Below are positions 12,681-23,748 of a stretch of DNA of 64,000 nt, in pieces. The stretch is taken from assembly GCA_000697665.1 (NCBI GenBank), contig KL197710.1, positions 1,341,837 through 1,405,836 on the forward strand. The letters are read 5' to 3'. The DNA comes from Jaapia argillacea MUCL 33604 (lineage: Eukaryota; Basidiomycota; Agaricomycetes; Jaapiales; Jaapiaceae). The notes under the pieces were generated by a model, which did no database searches, had not been told where the DNA came from, and saw nothing but the letters and a program-made list of their open reading frames with translations. The position numbers and the translations under genes are program-made. Every line of letters begins with the position of its first letter. The first letter of the stretch is position 1.

Positions 12681-15600
12681 CTACGAATCAGCTGTTGCTT
12701 TCCGAGTCCACTCAATGGCCTTTTGCTTGACAGCGTCAGCTCCTTCCTCATCTCCAAGGCGTTTTTCAAGCTCTAGCCACTTTTTAAACAACGACCTAAC
12801 CGCGGCAGTCAGTTTAAACTCAAACTCGGCGGGCAAAATATCGACGCACTTCGCCTTGTGGCTCGTCATCTTGAGGGCAAAGACGCGGTCGAAGATGTTC
12901 CTGCGAAAATACGGCTTTAGACAAATCACGAGGCAATGGCAGTTGATAGTTACCTCGCATTCTGGATAGCGCCCTGAGCGGCTTCCATATCTATGTATAT
13001 TATCCAAAGGTCCCAACGTTTGGGGTGTGAGTCGACGATGCCCTCGAATATTGTCCGGCCGCGTTCGGGATCACCAAGTTTATATTCCAGCTGGGCGAAC
13101 TTTGATATCGTCTTCAAGTCTGTATTGAAACAACTTTTCAGATGTCAAGATTGGCGAGCAGAGGAAATGCTTACGCTTCCGCTTGTCCAAACTTTGTAGG
13201 CTACGGGGGAGTAGCTTCCGTGCCTCTTCGAGCTGTCCGCGTTTCAGATAGTGTTCACCAAAAAGCGTCCACACTTTTGAGCTCTGACCAAACTTCTTGC
13301 AAGTGCGCTTGAATTGATCCTCGGCTCTCTGTTGAAGCATCAGAATATACACAACTGAGAGGATACATATGGACGTACATCTAGCTTTCCGGATTGCTCC
13401 AATATAGTTGCCAGTCGCAAGTGGATAGTTTTTGAGTCATTCGCTCGGGCCGCCTCCTTGAATACGGTTTCAAGAGTGTCGTCTGTCCCATAAACGTTTT
13501 CAATGTTCAACATCGCGATCCAGACATTCAGTTTCTCTTGTTCTTCGCGGAAATTGATGGTCCGCAGAGCTCGACGACCTATTTCCCGTGCCTTGTCGAT
13601 TTCGGACAGTTGGAGCTGGAAGGACATGTACTGGATCCAAAGGTATGAAGAATTCGGAGATCCTAACAGTAGGCGTTCAAAGTCTGAATTTGATTCCGGC
13701 GCCTTTGTGTGCATATCTGCAGTAAGGTCCTGCTCGATCTGCTTTCGATGTTTCTTTTTCTTCTTGGTTGTTTGCGCTTCCTCGTCGCCGTCCTCTGAGG
13801 ACGATGATGCCCCATCATCATTCTCCTCGTCTTGCTCCATGGCAGTCTTACCCCATCTGAAACCACCTGCTACTTTCAACGAAGGAGGAGGGGTGTCTTC
13901 GGGACGATTGCGGGAATTGAAGGCTAGATGGCCCAAAGCACTTGAGTGAAGACCAGGATCGATCTCCACTTCATCGTCCTCGTCCTCGTCCGCGTCGTCT
14001 TGATCTTCCCATTCTTCGCTGTCTTCCTCCGGGTTCGGGCCTTCATCCTTGTCTGCTTCTTCGTCGGAGTCTTCGTCTTCATCCACAACGCCAAATGTCT
14101 CGACAACATCCGAAGCTGTGCTTTCGGCATCCATGTCGAAATCGCCATCTGCGAAGTACGAGGGTTTCAGCCCTAGAGATATACGACGCTTGATGGGATC
14201 AAGGGATAATATGATAGCCTTGACTCGATCTCCTTCTCGGAAACTGCGAAGAGCAAGAGTCACATCGGCTGCGCTATTATCAGACAACTACGTCGTATAA
14301 GCAAAGACTCGCGACAGTACGAGACGACAAGACTCACCTCCGATTTATGACAGAGACCACTAAGCTTAGATCCGTCAAGTTCGATAAATAAGCCATAATC
14401 TTCGATCTTTTTGACACGGCCATCGATCTTCTGGCCCTTCTCCAGGTCCGCAAAGGTGACAGAAGATTGGTCGTCCTTGTGTTGTTCACCAGAACGGAAA
14501 GTCATCTCAACCTGTTGCTTCTCCAGGTTCACGCTACATGAAACATCAGGATCGATACAAAAAATCATAAGCCAGTCGTACCTGAGAATGCGACCCTTGA
14601 CAAGCTGGTTGGCTTCAAAGCGTGTTTTCCAATCTTTCACGTACTAGAGTGCGTGTGAGAGCACTCGGGGAGGACTGCAACAATATCTTCGCACCTCATC
14701 GAAGAGTTCTTTGATTTGCACTCGAGCATCCACTTGACGGCCAAGTGTAACAAATAGGCCATGTTCCGCAACACTTTTGATGAAACCTCGCACTGTGTCT
14801 CCGACCTTCACGTCAACGACGTCGTTGATTTCTCGGTCGACGATTGCGTGGTCAGACTCGGGCTGCAACCGCGACGGCCGAGTCGACAATGTCAGGTGCT
14901 TCTTTTCCTTCTGCACTCCAATCACAACGGCCTTCAGGATGGAGTCGGGTGCGGCGAACGGGGTCCCGGATTCATAATCATCGCAAGTATCTGTGGGGTG
15001 TAAGGAGCCATGGATCGTAGGAGTGAGTTTTACGATGGCGCCGCTTCGACCATGTCGCAATACTCGTCCCCCAACTATCTGGCCAACTTTTACCGTATCT
15101 ATCGAAAGGGACCCTTTGGCAATCATCGCGTCCTTGGTCTTCGGCTTGCTCGCAACAATTACGAACCCCTTCTCCGGGTTCCGAGAGACCACGACTAAAT
15201 CGACGACCTTATCGCCAACCTTCAAGGCGACGCGGAGCTGTGCGGCTGACACTCCGCGACGATTGGCCAAGTTGTTTAAGGACATCAGGGCCCGGACCTC
15301 CGTGGGCTGGAGAGTGACAATCACATTGTCTTTGTGAATCTCAGCGACAATTCCACCGACGGTGTCGCCAATATCAACCCCGGTGATATCTGCGACGGCG
15401 GATTTGAAGTTAGGTGCAGCTTGTCGAATGCTCGCCACTATCTTCGAGGAAGCGGCATCGACAAAAATTACCCGGACACGAACAGGCTTGCCAACGGGAA
15501 ATGCATCGGTGAGCTTGGCGATGGGGGTCTCGCTAGGAGGCGTCAACTACGCATAGCGCTACGAGTTGAACCGGACATACCTAACCTCCTTTAACGGCAC

Positions 15601-17854
15601 AGAACCTTTGAGATTGTTGTAAAACTCAACATGCAGAGCTCTATCTGTGACTTTAAACACGACAGCATCTGTGACCATCCCAACTTTTGCGTCCCCAATA
15701 CGCGCCAAGATTGGCAACGAAGATTCCACCAGGGTCCGCTTCGCGGTGAGGACGACTCTTTGGCGCTCAGGATGGACAACGAGAACCTGGATATGCTTGA
15801 GAATATGTCATCGTCGCCACAAAGAAAGGCACTCACTCGGCACTTGATCGATCCACCAGGTTTGAATCGTTTTTGAGGTTGCCTCAATATGATGTCGGCA
15901 TAGTGGTTGGGCCAAACTACACCGTCCACATTGCCAGAGATCGACACAAATAGTCCAGAATCGGTGAGCTTCTTCACTGTCCCCTTGATGACAGCACCGA
16001 CCTCGACGTCAGCCACTTGTAAAAAGCTACGCTCTAAAACGGAGGGGCGAAGAGATAGTTGGACGAGACCATCGAGGGGATAAAAGCCAGTTACGCGGGC
16101 TCGATGTGTTGAGTCCAGTTTCCACCGACCAGAGGAAGACGATAGGACAGGAACATGCTCATCGGATATTTGCGAAATCTGGGATACGGGGTGAGGTAAA
16201 GTAGACACTGGCTGAGAAGTAACTGACATGGACAAAGGCGCCAATGCCCTCGCAAACTTCGACTATCAATCCTCGTTCTGGTTCCACTCGAATGACCTTT
16301 ACTGACTCTAGGATTGTACCAATGGGATAGGCTTCCGGTAAACTCGGCTGCGTCTTCATTCCATCCCCCACCCTCTTCACATCCGAAGAAACAACGTGCC
16401 GGGCTAGTGATAGCGCAAACCGAGGCGGGTTGGTCCCAGCAATATCGTATAAGATTCGACCTTTAACTTTCTGCCCAAGTTTGAAGTTCTTCTCCGGCAA
16501 ACCGGGGGGAAGGTGGAATTGGTCGACGGTTCCTTCGAAGAAGCCCGCAACCTGAAGATTAAGACCAGTAGGTACAACGGCCGTCACAAGACTCTGTACC
16601 AGAGTTCCAGGAAGCAGGGACGTCACATTGGTGACTTCTGACAGCTGGGAAATATAGCCTTAGAAAGTACGGGTGGTTAGGTGGGGGAGACAACATACGG
16701 CGACAGAGTTGCAAGCAGCTGGGTCGACTGATACGTTGCATGTACGGCCGTTCCCCATCATTTTTGAGACAGAAACTTCGACGAGTTGGCCGACGCGGAG
16801 TTTTGTCTCCTTGTCAGATGGGGTTTTCTCCGCCTCTTGGAATGACAGAAACCCGGAAACATCGGGCACGCCGAGATCGAGGATGTACCCATGATCCTCA
16901 ATGCTCTTCACAGACGCAAAGAGAGTCTTAATGCATGCATAAATGTTAGAATGCAAATCTCAGTCACCCGAAAATGCAACGTACAAATCCCGGCTTCAAA
17001 TCTGCTTTCGCGACTGCTTCGTTGACCTTTGAAGGTATCAAGGTAAGTTCGACTCTTCGACTAGCCTTCTGAGATTCGCCCTTTGCTCGGCCCAACCCAG
17101 ATACATCCGTTGCACCAGGGGCGTGTAATGCAGTCACCATTGCGCGAACATATTGCCCGATCCTGAAGATGTCCGACAAGTCTGGGATTCGGCTTGATGA
17201 GCTAGGGCCTTCTCCTTGCTCTCCATCCGAGTCACCATCTTCAGACATGTCCTGATCCTCATCCATGGCTTCAAGACGTGCTGTTAACTGGGATGAAACT
17301 TGGGTTATTGGAACGTGGGCCCATAGCTGGTTGGGGAGAGAAATAATGAGAGCGAGTGGTTGTACTGATGCCACCTGACCGAATATCTTCATGCCTACGC
17401 TCAGTCGCTACGATAGAGCATCAGCCGAGGAGTAGCCAGAGGCAAGATCAGACGAACCTTGTAGTTCAGATGCTCAACCCGTATTGTTTCACTCTTTTCG
17501 AGGATAGCTTTGGTCTTTTGCTTGGCATCTGACTTTCGTCTCTTCCCCTTCACCTGCTTGTCCTGAGTCGAGGAGTCGATAAGCATTCACCACCTGGATG
17601 GTAGTACCAGCACAAACCTGGAATAATTCTTCATTCGCCTCCTTCACGGCTTCCGCACGAATAGCCTTGACCTCCAAAGGAGTAAAGCTAGTTCCTCCGC
17701 CTCTAGGGAAGTCAACATCCTCAGCAAGAAGATTCGAGGTCGGCTGGAGTTGTTTCTCGGTCTTGGTTTTTGACTTCTTTCCATCATCGGCCAATTTGGT
17801 CTTTTTCGGTTTTGGAGAAGTAGCCGAGTCCAAAGGTCGTTTCGTCCCAGCCAT
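12681..17854 (-). CDS. RRP5: rRNA biogenesis protein RRP5 (S1 repeats plus HAT repeats)
   Basis: Nucleolar factor needed for both 18S and 5.8S/25S rRNA processing: the tandem S1 domains bind pre-rRNA and the C-terminal HAT repeats recruit small-subunit factors. The ATG at 17854 gives MAGTKRPLDSATSPKPKK, a Lys-rich nuclear/nucleolar start. Multiple S1-type blocks are visible, for example VGQIVGGRVLRHGRSGAIVK, VGDTVRGFIKSVAEHGLFVT, GQKIDGRVKKIEDYGLFIEL and VGAVIKGTVKKLTDSGLFVS. An acidic linker follows (about 13900-14150). HAT repeats then include SSYLWIQYMSFQLQ, NFREEQEKLNVWIAMLNIEN and FKRTCKKFGQSSKVWTLFGE. The C-terminus reads FDRVFALKMTSHKAK then FKKWLELEKRLGDEEGA, as in the family. About ten introns. 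It shares a 211-bp divergent spacer with SF3A2. Confidence 0.93.
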
Positions 17855-18065
17855 GGCAAGCTAAAGAACACCAGATATAAGGATAGAGAGATCGAGCAGT
17901 GGCCAAGAAGCCAATGATTTCAGAAATTTTCAGCCACAGCGGATCGGGCACCTGAATCTCTGGTGTGGGGGTTTCGGCTTCACGTTTCCTCTCCTCGTCT
18001 TTGACCATTGTTAACCCCTGCTGTCTCGCTCCCTTCCGCATCTTGAGAATTGACGAGTCATCGCA
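17855..18065. promoter_or_regulatory. divergent promoter, RRP5 (-) / SF3A2 (+)
   Basis: Only 211 bp separate the two start codons, so both promoters and leaders must lie here. I see no clear TATA box or known motif. An open frame on the minus strand across this spacer has no family features and is treated as chance. Confidence 0.55.
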
Positions 18066-18953
18066 ATGGGTGAGTCTCTTCCAAAATTACCAAAATTGAC
18101 ATCTGAGAATCATGTAGCTAACCACAAACCGTAGATTACCAGGTTGGCTTTGTCGTTCATGTTGCAACTTGATGCATTGCTCACACTCCCAATCAGAATC
18201 GGGTTGGCTCAAAGTTCGGTGGTGGTGGAGTAGCTGGGGCGTCTGAGAGTAATGTCGACCGTCGAGAGCGTCTCAGGAAGCTCGCTATGGAGACCATTGA
18301 CTTGGCCAAGGTGCCTACACTTCCATCCCTTTGACGTGTTGTTGTATCTCACCCTTTTCCAGGATCCTTATATCCTGCGTAACCACCTTGGCTCTCTCGA
18401 ATGCCGGCTATGTTTGACGCTACACACGAACGAAGGCTCCTACCTTGCCCATACACAAGGAAAGAAACATCAAACAAATCTCGCCAGACGCGCAGCCCGT
18501 GATGCCAAAGACTCCCAGTTGATGATTGCCCCTCCTCAACAAAGTGTACAACGCAAAGTCTTCCTCAAGATTGGTAGACCCGGGTATCGCGTGACCAAAG
18601 TGAGGGATCGTGATACTGGCAAGGAAGGTATGATGGTGCAGGTTCATTTGCCCCAAATCAAGGCGGACGTCACCCCCAGAAGGCGGTTCATGAGCGCCTG
18701 GGAGCAAAAACGGGAACCCCCCAACAAGAATTATCAGTATTTGATTGTACGTGACTAGCTTTTCGTGAAATATCATCCGTGCTGAGCTTTTGGTGCCTAG
18801 GTTGCTGCCGAACCTTATGAGAGTATTGCATTCCGTATCCCAGCTCGTGAGATCGAGGATGAATCTGACGATGCTGGCTACTGGAATTGGTCACACTGGG
18901 ATCCGGACACCAAGCAGTACACATTCCAGTTCATGTTCCGCCCCCTCTACTAG
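18066..18953 (+). CDS. SF3A2: splicing factor 3A subunit 2 (SF3a66/Prp11/Sap62)
   Basis: U2 snRNP component that helps tether U2 to the branch site. The N-terminus MDYQNRVGSKFGGGG matches the MDFQ...GGK start of the family but needs three exons: 18066-18069 (ATGG), an 8-nt micro-exon 18135-18142 (ATTACCAG) and an exon starting at 18197. The matrin-type C2H2 zinc finger is clear: ECRLCLTLHTNEGSYLAHTQ and GKKHQTNLARRAA. It is followed by KIGRPGYRVTKVRD, RFMSAWEQKREPPNKNYQYL, AAEPYESIAFRIPAREIE and WNWSHWDPDTKQYTFQFMF. Further introns lie near 18319-18361 and 18748-18800. It ends soon after the conserved core (about 235 residues), lacking the long proline-rich tail of the animal protein, as in yeasts. 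Confidence 0.95.
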
Positions 18954-19510
18954 CGGAGGATGCGTTTTCCTACGGTACCTTGCTTCTGTGATATGTATTC
19001 TGACGGTGTATCTCATTCCTTGCCCACGTATCTGCAGTTCCACCTTCGCATAAGAACGCGATCCTTCTTACTCTGTGACCACAACGCCAGTCGACATGTT
19101 CAAACTCAGCCCATCAAGCACCTGTCGAAATACGCTCCCCATAGTCTGCTGCCGATGGTCGGATGCATCTGTCAGAAACGAACGTGAAGAGATGGGTTCT
19201 GCGAAAGCTCATGATAGAACGTGGCAGCGACCACCATTCAATCTGTCACTCATAAAGGTCATGGACTGTCTGAGGAGACCATGTCAAGCCCGGTAATGAT
19301 CGTGAATTGCAATAAGTAATACATGTTATTATGGATGTGTTCTACAGCGATACAACAATCGTGCGTGACTTCTAACGAGAGGGGGAACGATGCGAGGGTA
19401 CTAAAGGAAGTGCAGGGTCCGCACAGAATAAAGCATAAGCGATGACAACAGCAACAGCAGGAAAACCGAGAACAGATAAACGATACAGTAAGATCATACC
19501 AGTACAAAAT
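18954..19510. other. 557-bp convergent spacer, no gene recognised
   Basis: Lies between the stops of SF3A2 (+) and the Pro/Gln-rich gene (-). It should hold both 3' UTRs. No open frame with family features is seen. Confidence 0.6.
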
Positions 19511-22500
19511 TCATATATCGATCCTGCGCTTACTCAAAAACCTCCTGGGGAAGTGTATTCCCGCCTTCGCCTCCTTGGCCACAGGTTGTGGGTTCACTTC
19601 CACCGAATAATGGACTTGGCCCATCCCATCATCCCCATGACCATCCAAAGTATTCCTCTTCCTCAAGAAATTCCTCTTCCCCTTCAACTCCACCTTCACC
19701 TCCTGCCTAACAACATTCCTCGCACTAGCCGCAAACGGACGACTAGTAATAGTCGCTGGATAAGCCGGGTTATTGAGTGAAACAGCCCGTTGATGCGTTC
19801 GCTGCTGCTGACTCGGGGGTGGTTGCTGGCCCATATTCTGAAGTGGGGCAGGCATGACGAGGTGTTTGGGAATATAAGAAGGTTGGAGGCGATTATTCCC
19901 ACCGCCTGAGGAATGGGAACGAGAATCGGAAGATTGCTGAGAGGAAGGTGCGATGGAGGGTGCTCGGACTGAGCGGGGTGGACGAGAAGGATCACGTGAA
20001 GGGTCAACGGGAGGGGGAGGTTGGGAGGGAGGTGAAGGACGTCGAGCGGGAGGCGTGAACTGGCCTGGCATCGACGGATGAGGTTCACGATCAAGGATGG
20101 TGTCTACCGATTGTACCGGTAGAGAAGGCGGCGACGGCAACGGTCCACGGCTAACTCGAACAGGTGAATTAGACTGACGAGATGAAGGTGCTTTCGGGGG
20201 GATCGGTACACCTTCATTTGGCGTCGGCCTATACTCTGATGCCCTGGGTGGAAGCGCCCGGCTATCACTCACGCTGCGCGATACGCGAGAAGAAACCGGG
20301 GGCTGAGGAGGATAGGCTTGTGGGGGAGGTTGGGCAGGAAACTGCTGAGACGGTTGGTGATGGAGCTGCTGAGGAGGCTGGGGATATTGCCGTGAAGGCT
20401 GGGGTTGGGGCTGAGGCTGAGGAGGAAATGGCAACTGCATAGGAGGCATTTGAGTAGGCGGAGGAGGGGGAAGCGGGGTATCATTCGAATAGGTATCAAC
20501 ACGAGGCTCAGACTCGGGTTTCCGATGAGATTTCGTGAGTTTCCGAGAAGACGGCGCAATGACATGAGCGGGAGGGGGAGGGGGGAGAGGGTGATCGTCA
20601 CGGGTTGGGTTGTATTGCTCCTGCTGGGGATGATGAGATTGGCGTGGGTCTGAAGGGGTCCTCGAGGATGATGCTCGCATTACATTCTGCGGGGGTACAC
20701 CACGATCCACCAACGCCCGGTTATAAGCGTCCATTTGTTGGGTAATCTGTCGATGGTCCACTGGGCCTCTGGAAGATGGGTCGCGAGCCAACGGCTGAGG
20801 TGGTGGAGGGGGGCGCTGGTCCGTCAGAACTCGACCATACTGATCCACCTGAGGCTGAGTAGCAAGCCGAGGATCGGAAGGCATCCTCGAAGACGGAGCC
20901 CTCTCAACAACCTGAGGAGGTGGACGCTGATCGATAACAGTTCCCCGACCATGCATATCCACCTGAGGAGGTGGCACTTGACGAGGATCTGGAGGGGCCC
21001 TGGAAGACGAAGACACCGCTCTCCCCATACCCTGTGGGAAAGATTGCTCAGCAGCCCGCCGAGCAAGGTCCGCTTGAGATTGAGGTTGGGGGTAATGAGA
21101 CTGTCTTGGATCCTCCTGCGCTCGAGATGATTGGACCCTCTGGGGATAAGGGACCTGTTGGTGCGCCACACGAGGATCATGAGGCGGTGGAGGAGGGGGT
21201 TGCTGGTGGTGGTGATGGTGGTGGTGGTAATGTTGTTGTTGTTGTTGTTGGAGTGGCATCCCAGGTTGAAGCTGGGGAGGAAAATGAGATGCGTAAGGGT
21301 CTGACGGCATCCTCATAATCGGCTGTTGCTGCTGTTGTTGTGGTTGTTGGGCAGACGCGACTTGAGTAGGAGGCATCATAAATTTCGGGAATATCTGCCC
21401 AGGTACGATACCCATCGGTTTCGACAAATCTCCAGTGCTAATGGATCCCTACCAACCCACATTCAAATTAGCCTCGGGTGGTATCCTCATAGTGAAGGCG
21501 AGGAACCGCACCTGAGTCTGATGATGAAGACCACCACCACCACTCTTCTTAGTCGACAACGTCCTCTCGCGAGTCATTTGGCGTAGAGCAGTACTAGCGG
21601 CTTCATAAGGCCCATCATGATGCCAAGCGCGCCCAAGAGGGTCAGTCTCATCCAACACGTCAACCATATCAACCACCTCCAACGGACTCGTCCCACCCTG
21701 CCCTTGCGAGCCCTTCTTCGACTTTCCTTTGCCTGACGATGCTTTCGTATGTGAAACAGGCTCAGAAACAGATCGATGTGGCACTTGTAACCTCTCCATG
21801 CGCGGTCCTCGTCTCCCACCACCACCTTGTCCCAACTCCGGCGCAGATATATTCCGCGTAGCCTCCGGCCTCAAATCTCGTTCGTGTTCGGATCCAGACA
21901 TTGAAGCTTCAGAAGCCGATCGAGAACTAACTGCAGACCTGCCTGATTCGTTATCAGAAGCAGATGCAGAGTTTGGTGAAGAATGTGGATAAGGCGAATG
22001 GGATGACGGGTGATGGAGTGAAGCGACAGAAGACGATGTTGTTATATGTGCGGGAGTGATGACGATGGAAGGCGGTGGTTGAGGAGAGGAAGAGTAAGGT
22101 GGTGGAGGAGGCGGTGTGTCTTCCATTTGCGCCGCTGTCATATCCCCGCCCAGGTTATCCGAGGCAAGCGAGTGACTGCGACCATGTACAGCATCTTGAG
22201 ATTTAAGTTTGAGCGTCTGTGAGTCGGTGGGTCTATGAGCGCTTTTTGACCGCCCGTCGCGGCCGCCATTCTCTGGAGGAACCGCGGTGAAATAAGGGTT
22301 TACATTCGGGTTTGAAGCGAAAGCTGGATCGGATGGAGGTTTAGATGACGATGAGATGGGTCGTGGATTGACGTGTCCCGAAGCAGAGTGTACTTGATAC
22401 GTAGTAGGATAAGGAATTTGCTGGTGAGGCAGTGGAGGTTGTTGTTGAGGCAATGGTGTACGTGGATGAGGCGATGGAGTATGTCGGTGTTGGTGAGACA

Positions 22501-22711
22501 TGAGAGGAGGAAGTTGTGTACCAGAAGCAGAAGAATGTGAAGGAGAAGGGGAAGGAGCCAATCGAGGTGTAGGTGAAGGTTGGCGACTTGACCTTATGGG
22601 AGTTGCCATCCCACCATAAACGTCGTCATCCTCCATGAAGTCAGAACTGCGGTCATCATCAAGCCTAGGCTTCCATATCTCGAATCCAGCATGTAAGGCT
22701 GCCTGAGCCAT
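19511..22711 (-). CDS. large Pro/Gln/Ser-rich, mostly disordered protein of unknown function
   Basis: I do not recognise this gene. The ATG at 22711 gives MAQAALHAGFEIWKPRLDDD, a short ordered start rich in aromatic and acidic residues. About 1000 residues of low-complexity sequence follow, with runs of Gln, Pro and His and many SSRMPSDPR-like repeats. The first half ends VRFLAFTMRIPPEANLN. A stop in the same frame is removed by a 66-nt intron (about 21395-21460), which continues at IFPKFMMPPTQ. The C-terminus regains order: PSYIPKHLVMPAPLQNMG, a Lys/Arg-rich KVELKGKRNFLRKRN stretch and a basic end RRFLSKRRIDI. The ordered ends look like short conserved anchors around a flexible scaffold, perhaps a regulator or RNA/cytoskeleton adaptor, but this is guesswork. 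Divergent from SLD2. Confidence 0.72.
21201..21251 (-). repeat. in-frame CAC/CAA trinucleotide tract (His and Gln runs)
   Basis: The + strand reads as GGT and GTT triplets; on the coding strand this is a His-rich then Gln-rich tract inside the Pro/Gln-rich gene. A second, shorter Gln-coding tract is at about 21321-21350. Such tracts often vary in length between strains. Confidence 0.75.
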
Positions 22712-23748
22712 AGGTGTGTGATAGGGTAGGAGTTAGAGAACACCCTTGATCGATATCCTTTTTAATGATGGAAGGACAAGAGTCAGCAAAAGGATTACTG
22801 CGCATCAAGGGAAGGCGAGGCAGGGAAGCCGAGATGAGAAAAAACGGATAGAGCTAACTTTATAGCAGAGGCCTGCTCTTGCGCCGGGGAGACCTCGATG
22901 GAATGTGGGTGTGACGTCTTGTCCAATCTTCCACGCTGCTTCGAGCTACACAATGGGAAATGGTACTGTGACAACGCGTGACGTCACGCGTTCTGATTGG
23001 TGGCTGCAAACCTTGGTGACTTCTGCGACGACGAGGACAATAGGGCTGCAGGGAAAGATGATCAACACTAGTTGGAACAAGAAGATAGGGTTGATATACC
23101 TGGGCTGAGTCAATGGTGACCGTTGTCAAGCTACAGCAGAAGCAGAGATAGCGATAGAAGAGAAGACTCGGACCGTCTAGTGGGCTCGAGCCCACAAAGC
23201 AAGAGCGAAGATCCCCACAAAACGAAGGAAACGATGCGCGAGTACTTATACGCATGTCCTCCCGAATGACGACAGCGAAGTATTGCTCAACGCCAAGCAC
23301 GAGCACTCCCCGTCACCATGTCCAACCACGAGTTTTCACTTCCGTTCCCTTCCTCCTCACCGTCGAATCCGATAATCGAACGAGAACCCGCGACATGGAG
23401 CCGCAGACAAAAGGCTTGGCATAGAGACACGGCATAGAGACCTCGTTGTGACGGCCTCATGTCTAAATCATGAGCGCAGATCATAGAGAAAGCTTGTTGT
23501 AGGCCGTTGATAGAGAGCAAGAAGCAGTATATATTCATCCCCTAAGTTCCGAACATGAAGATGGGCGTCAAAGTCAACCAGCCTATCCCCTCGCCGTCAA
23601 GTTCAACATCAGCAAAAGGTCTGAAACAAAAGAAACGTCCAAAGTACCCCTAAACGCGTGGTTCTCCCAATCACGTGTCCCCTTCCCTTCTTCCACAACC
23701 GTCGTGGACACGATTCACAGAACATCGTCGCGTCGATACATTGTCCCA
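22712..23748. other. 1.04-kb divergent spacer between the Pro/Gln-rich gene and SLD2
   Basis: Head-to-head spacer with no convincing gene. A minus-strand open frame near 22860-23306 is Cys/Arg/Ser-rich with no family motif and is probably leader sequence. The spacer contains the CRE/MluI palindrome at 22973-22992 and CCAAT-type pentamers at 22923-22927 and (inverted, ATTGG) 22996-23000. Confidence 0.6.
22973..22992. promoter_or_regulatory. perfect 20-bp palindrome: CRE core flanked by two MluI boxes
   Basis: AACGCGTGACGTCACGCGTT equals its own reverse complement. The centre TGACGTCA (22979-22986) is the full cAMP-response element bound by ATF/CREB bZIP dimers. Each arm carries ACGCGT, the MluI cell-cycle box (MCB) bound by MBF in fungi. 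An inverted CCAAT box sits 3 bp beyond it. It lies about 260 bp upstream of the Pro/Gln-rich gene's ATG and about 760 bp upstream of SLD2. Confidence 0.7.

Noticed and set aside
17784-18041. Minus-strand frame of about 85 codons over the RRP5/SF3A2 promoter
   Set aside because: No family motif; it overlaps the RRP5 start and the composition is unremarkable.
19700-21600. Several + strand frames opposite the Pro/Gln-rich gene
   Set aside because: Shadows of the repeat-rich coding strand; they have Arg/Leu-rich composition and no motifs.
22860-23306. 148-codon minus-strand frame in the SLD2 divergent spacer
   Set aside because: Cys/Arg/Ser-rich, no motifs and no splice link to the gene downstream; it reads as leader or promoter DNA.
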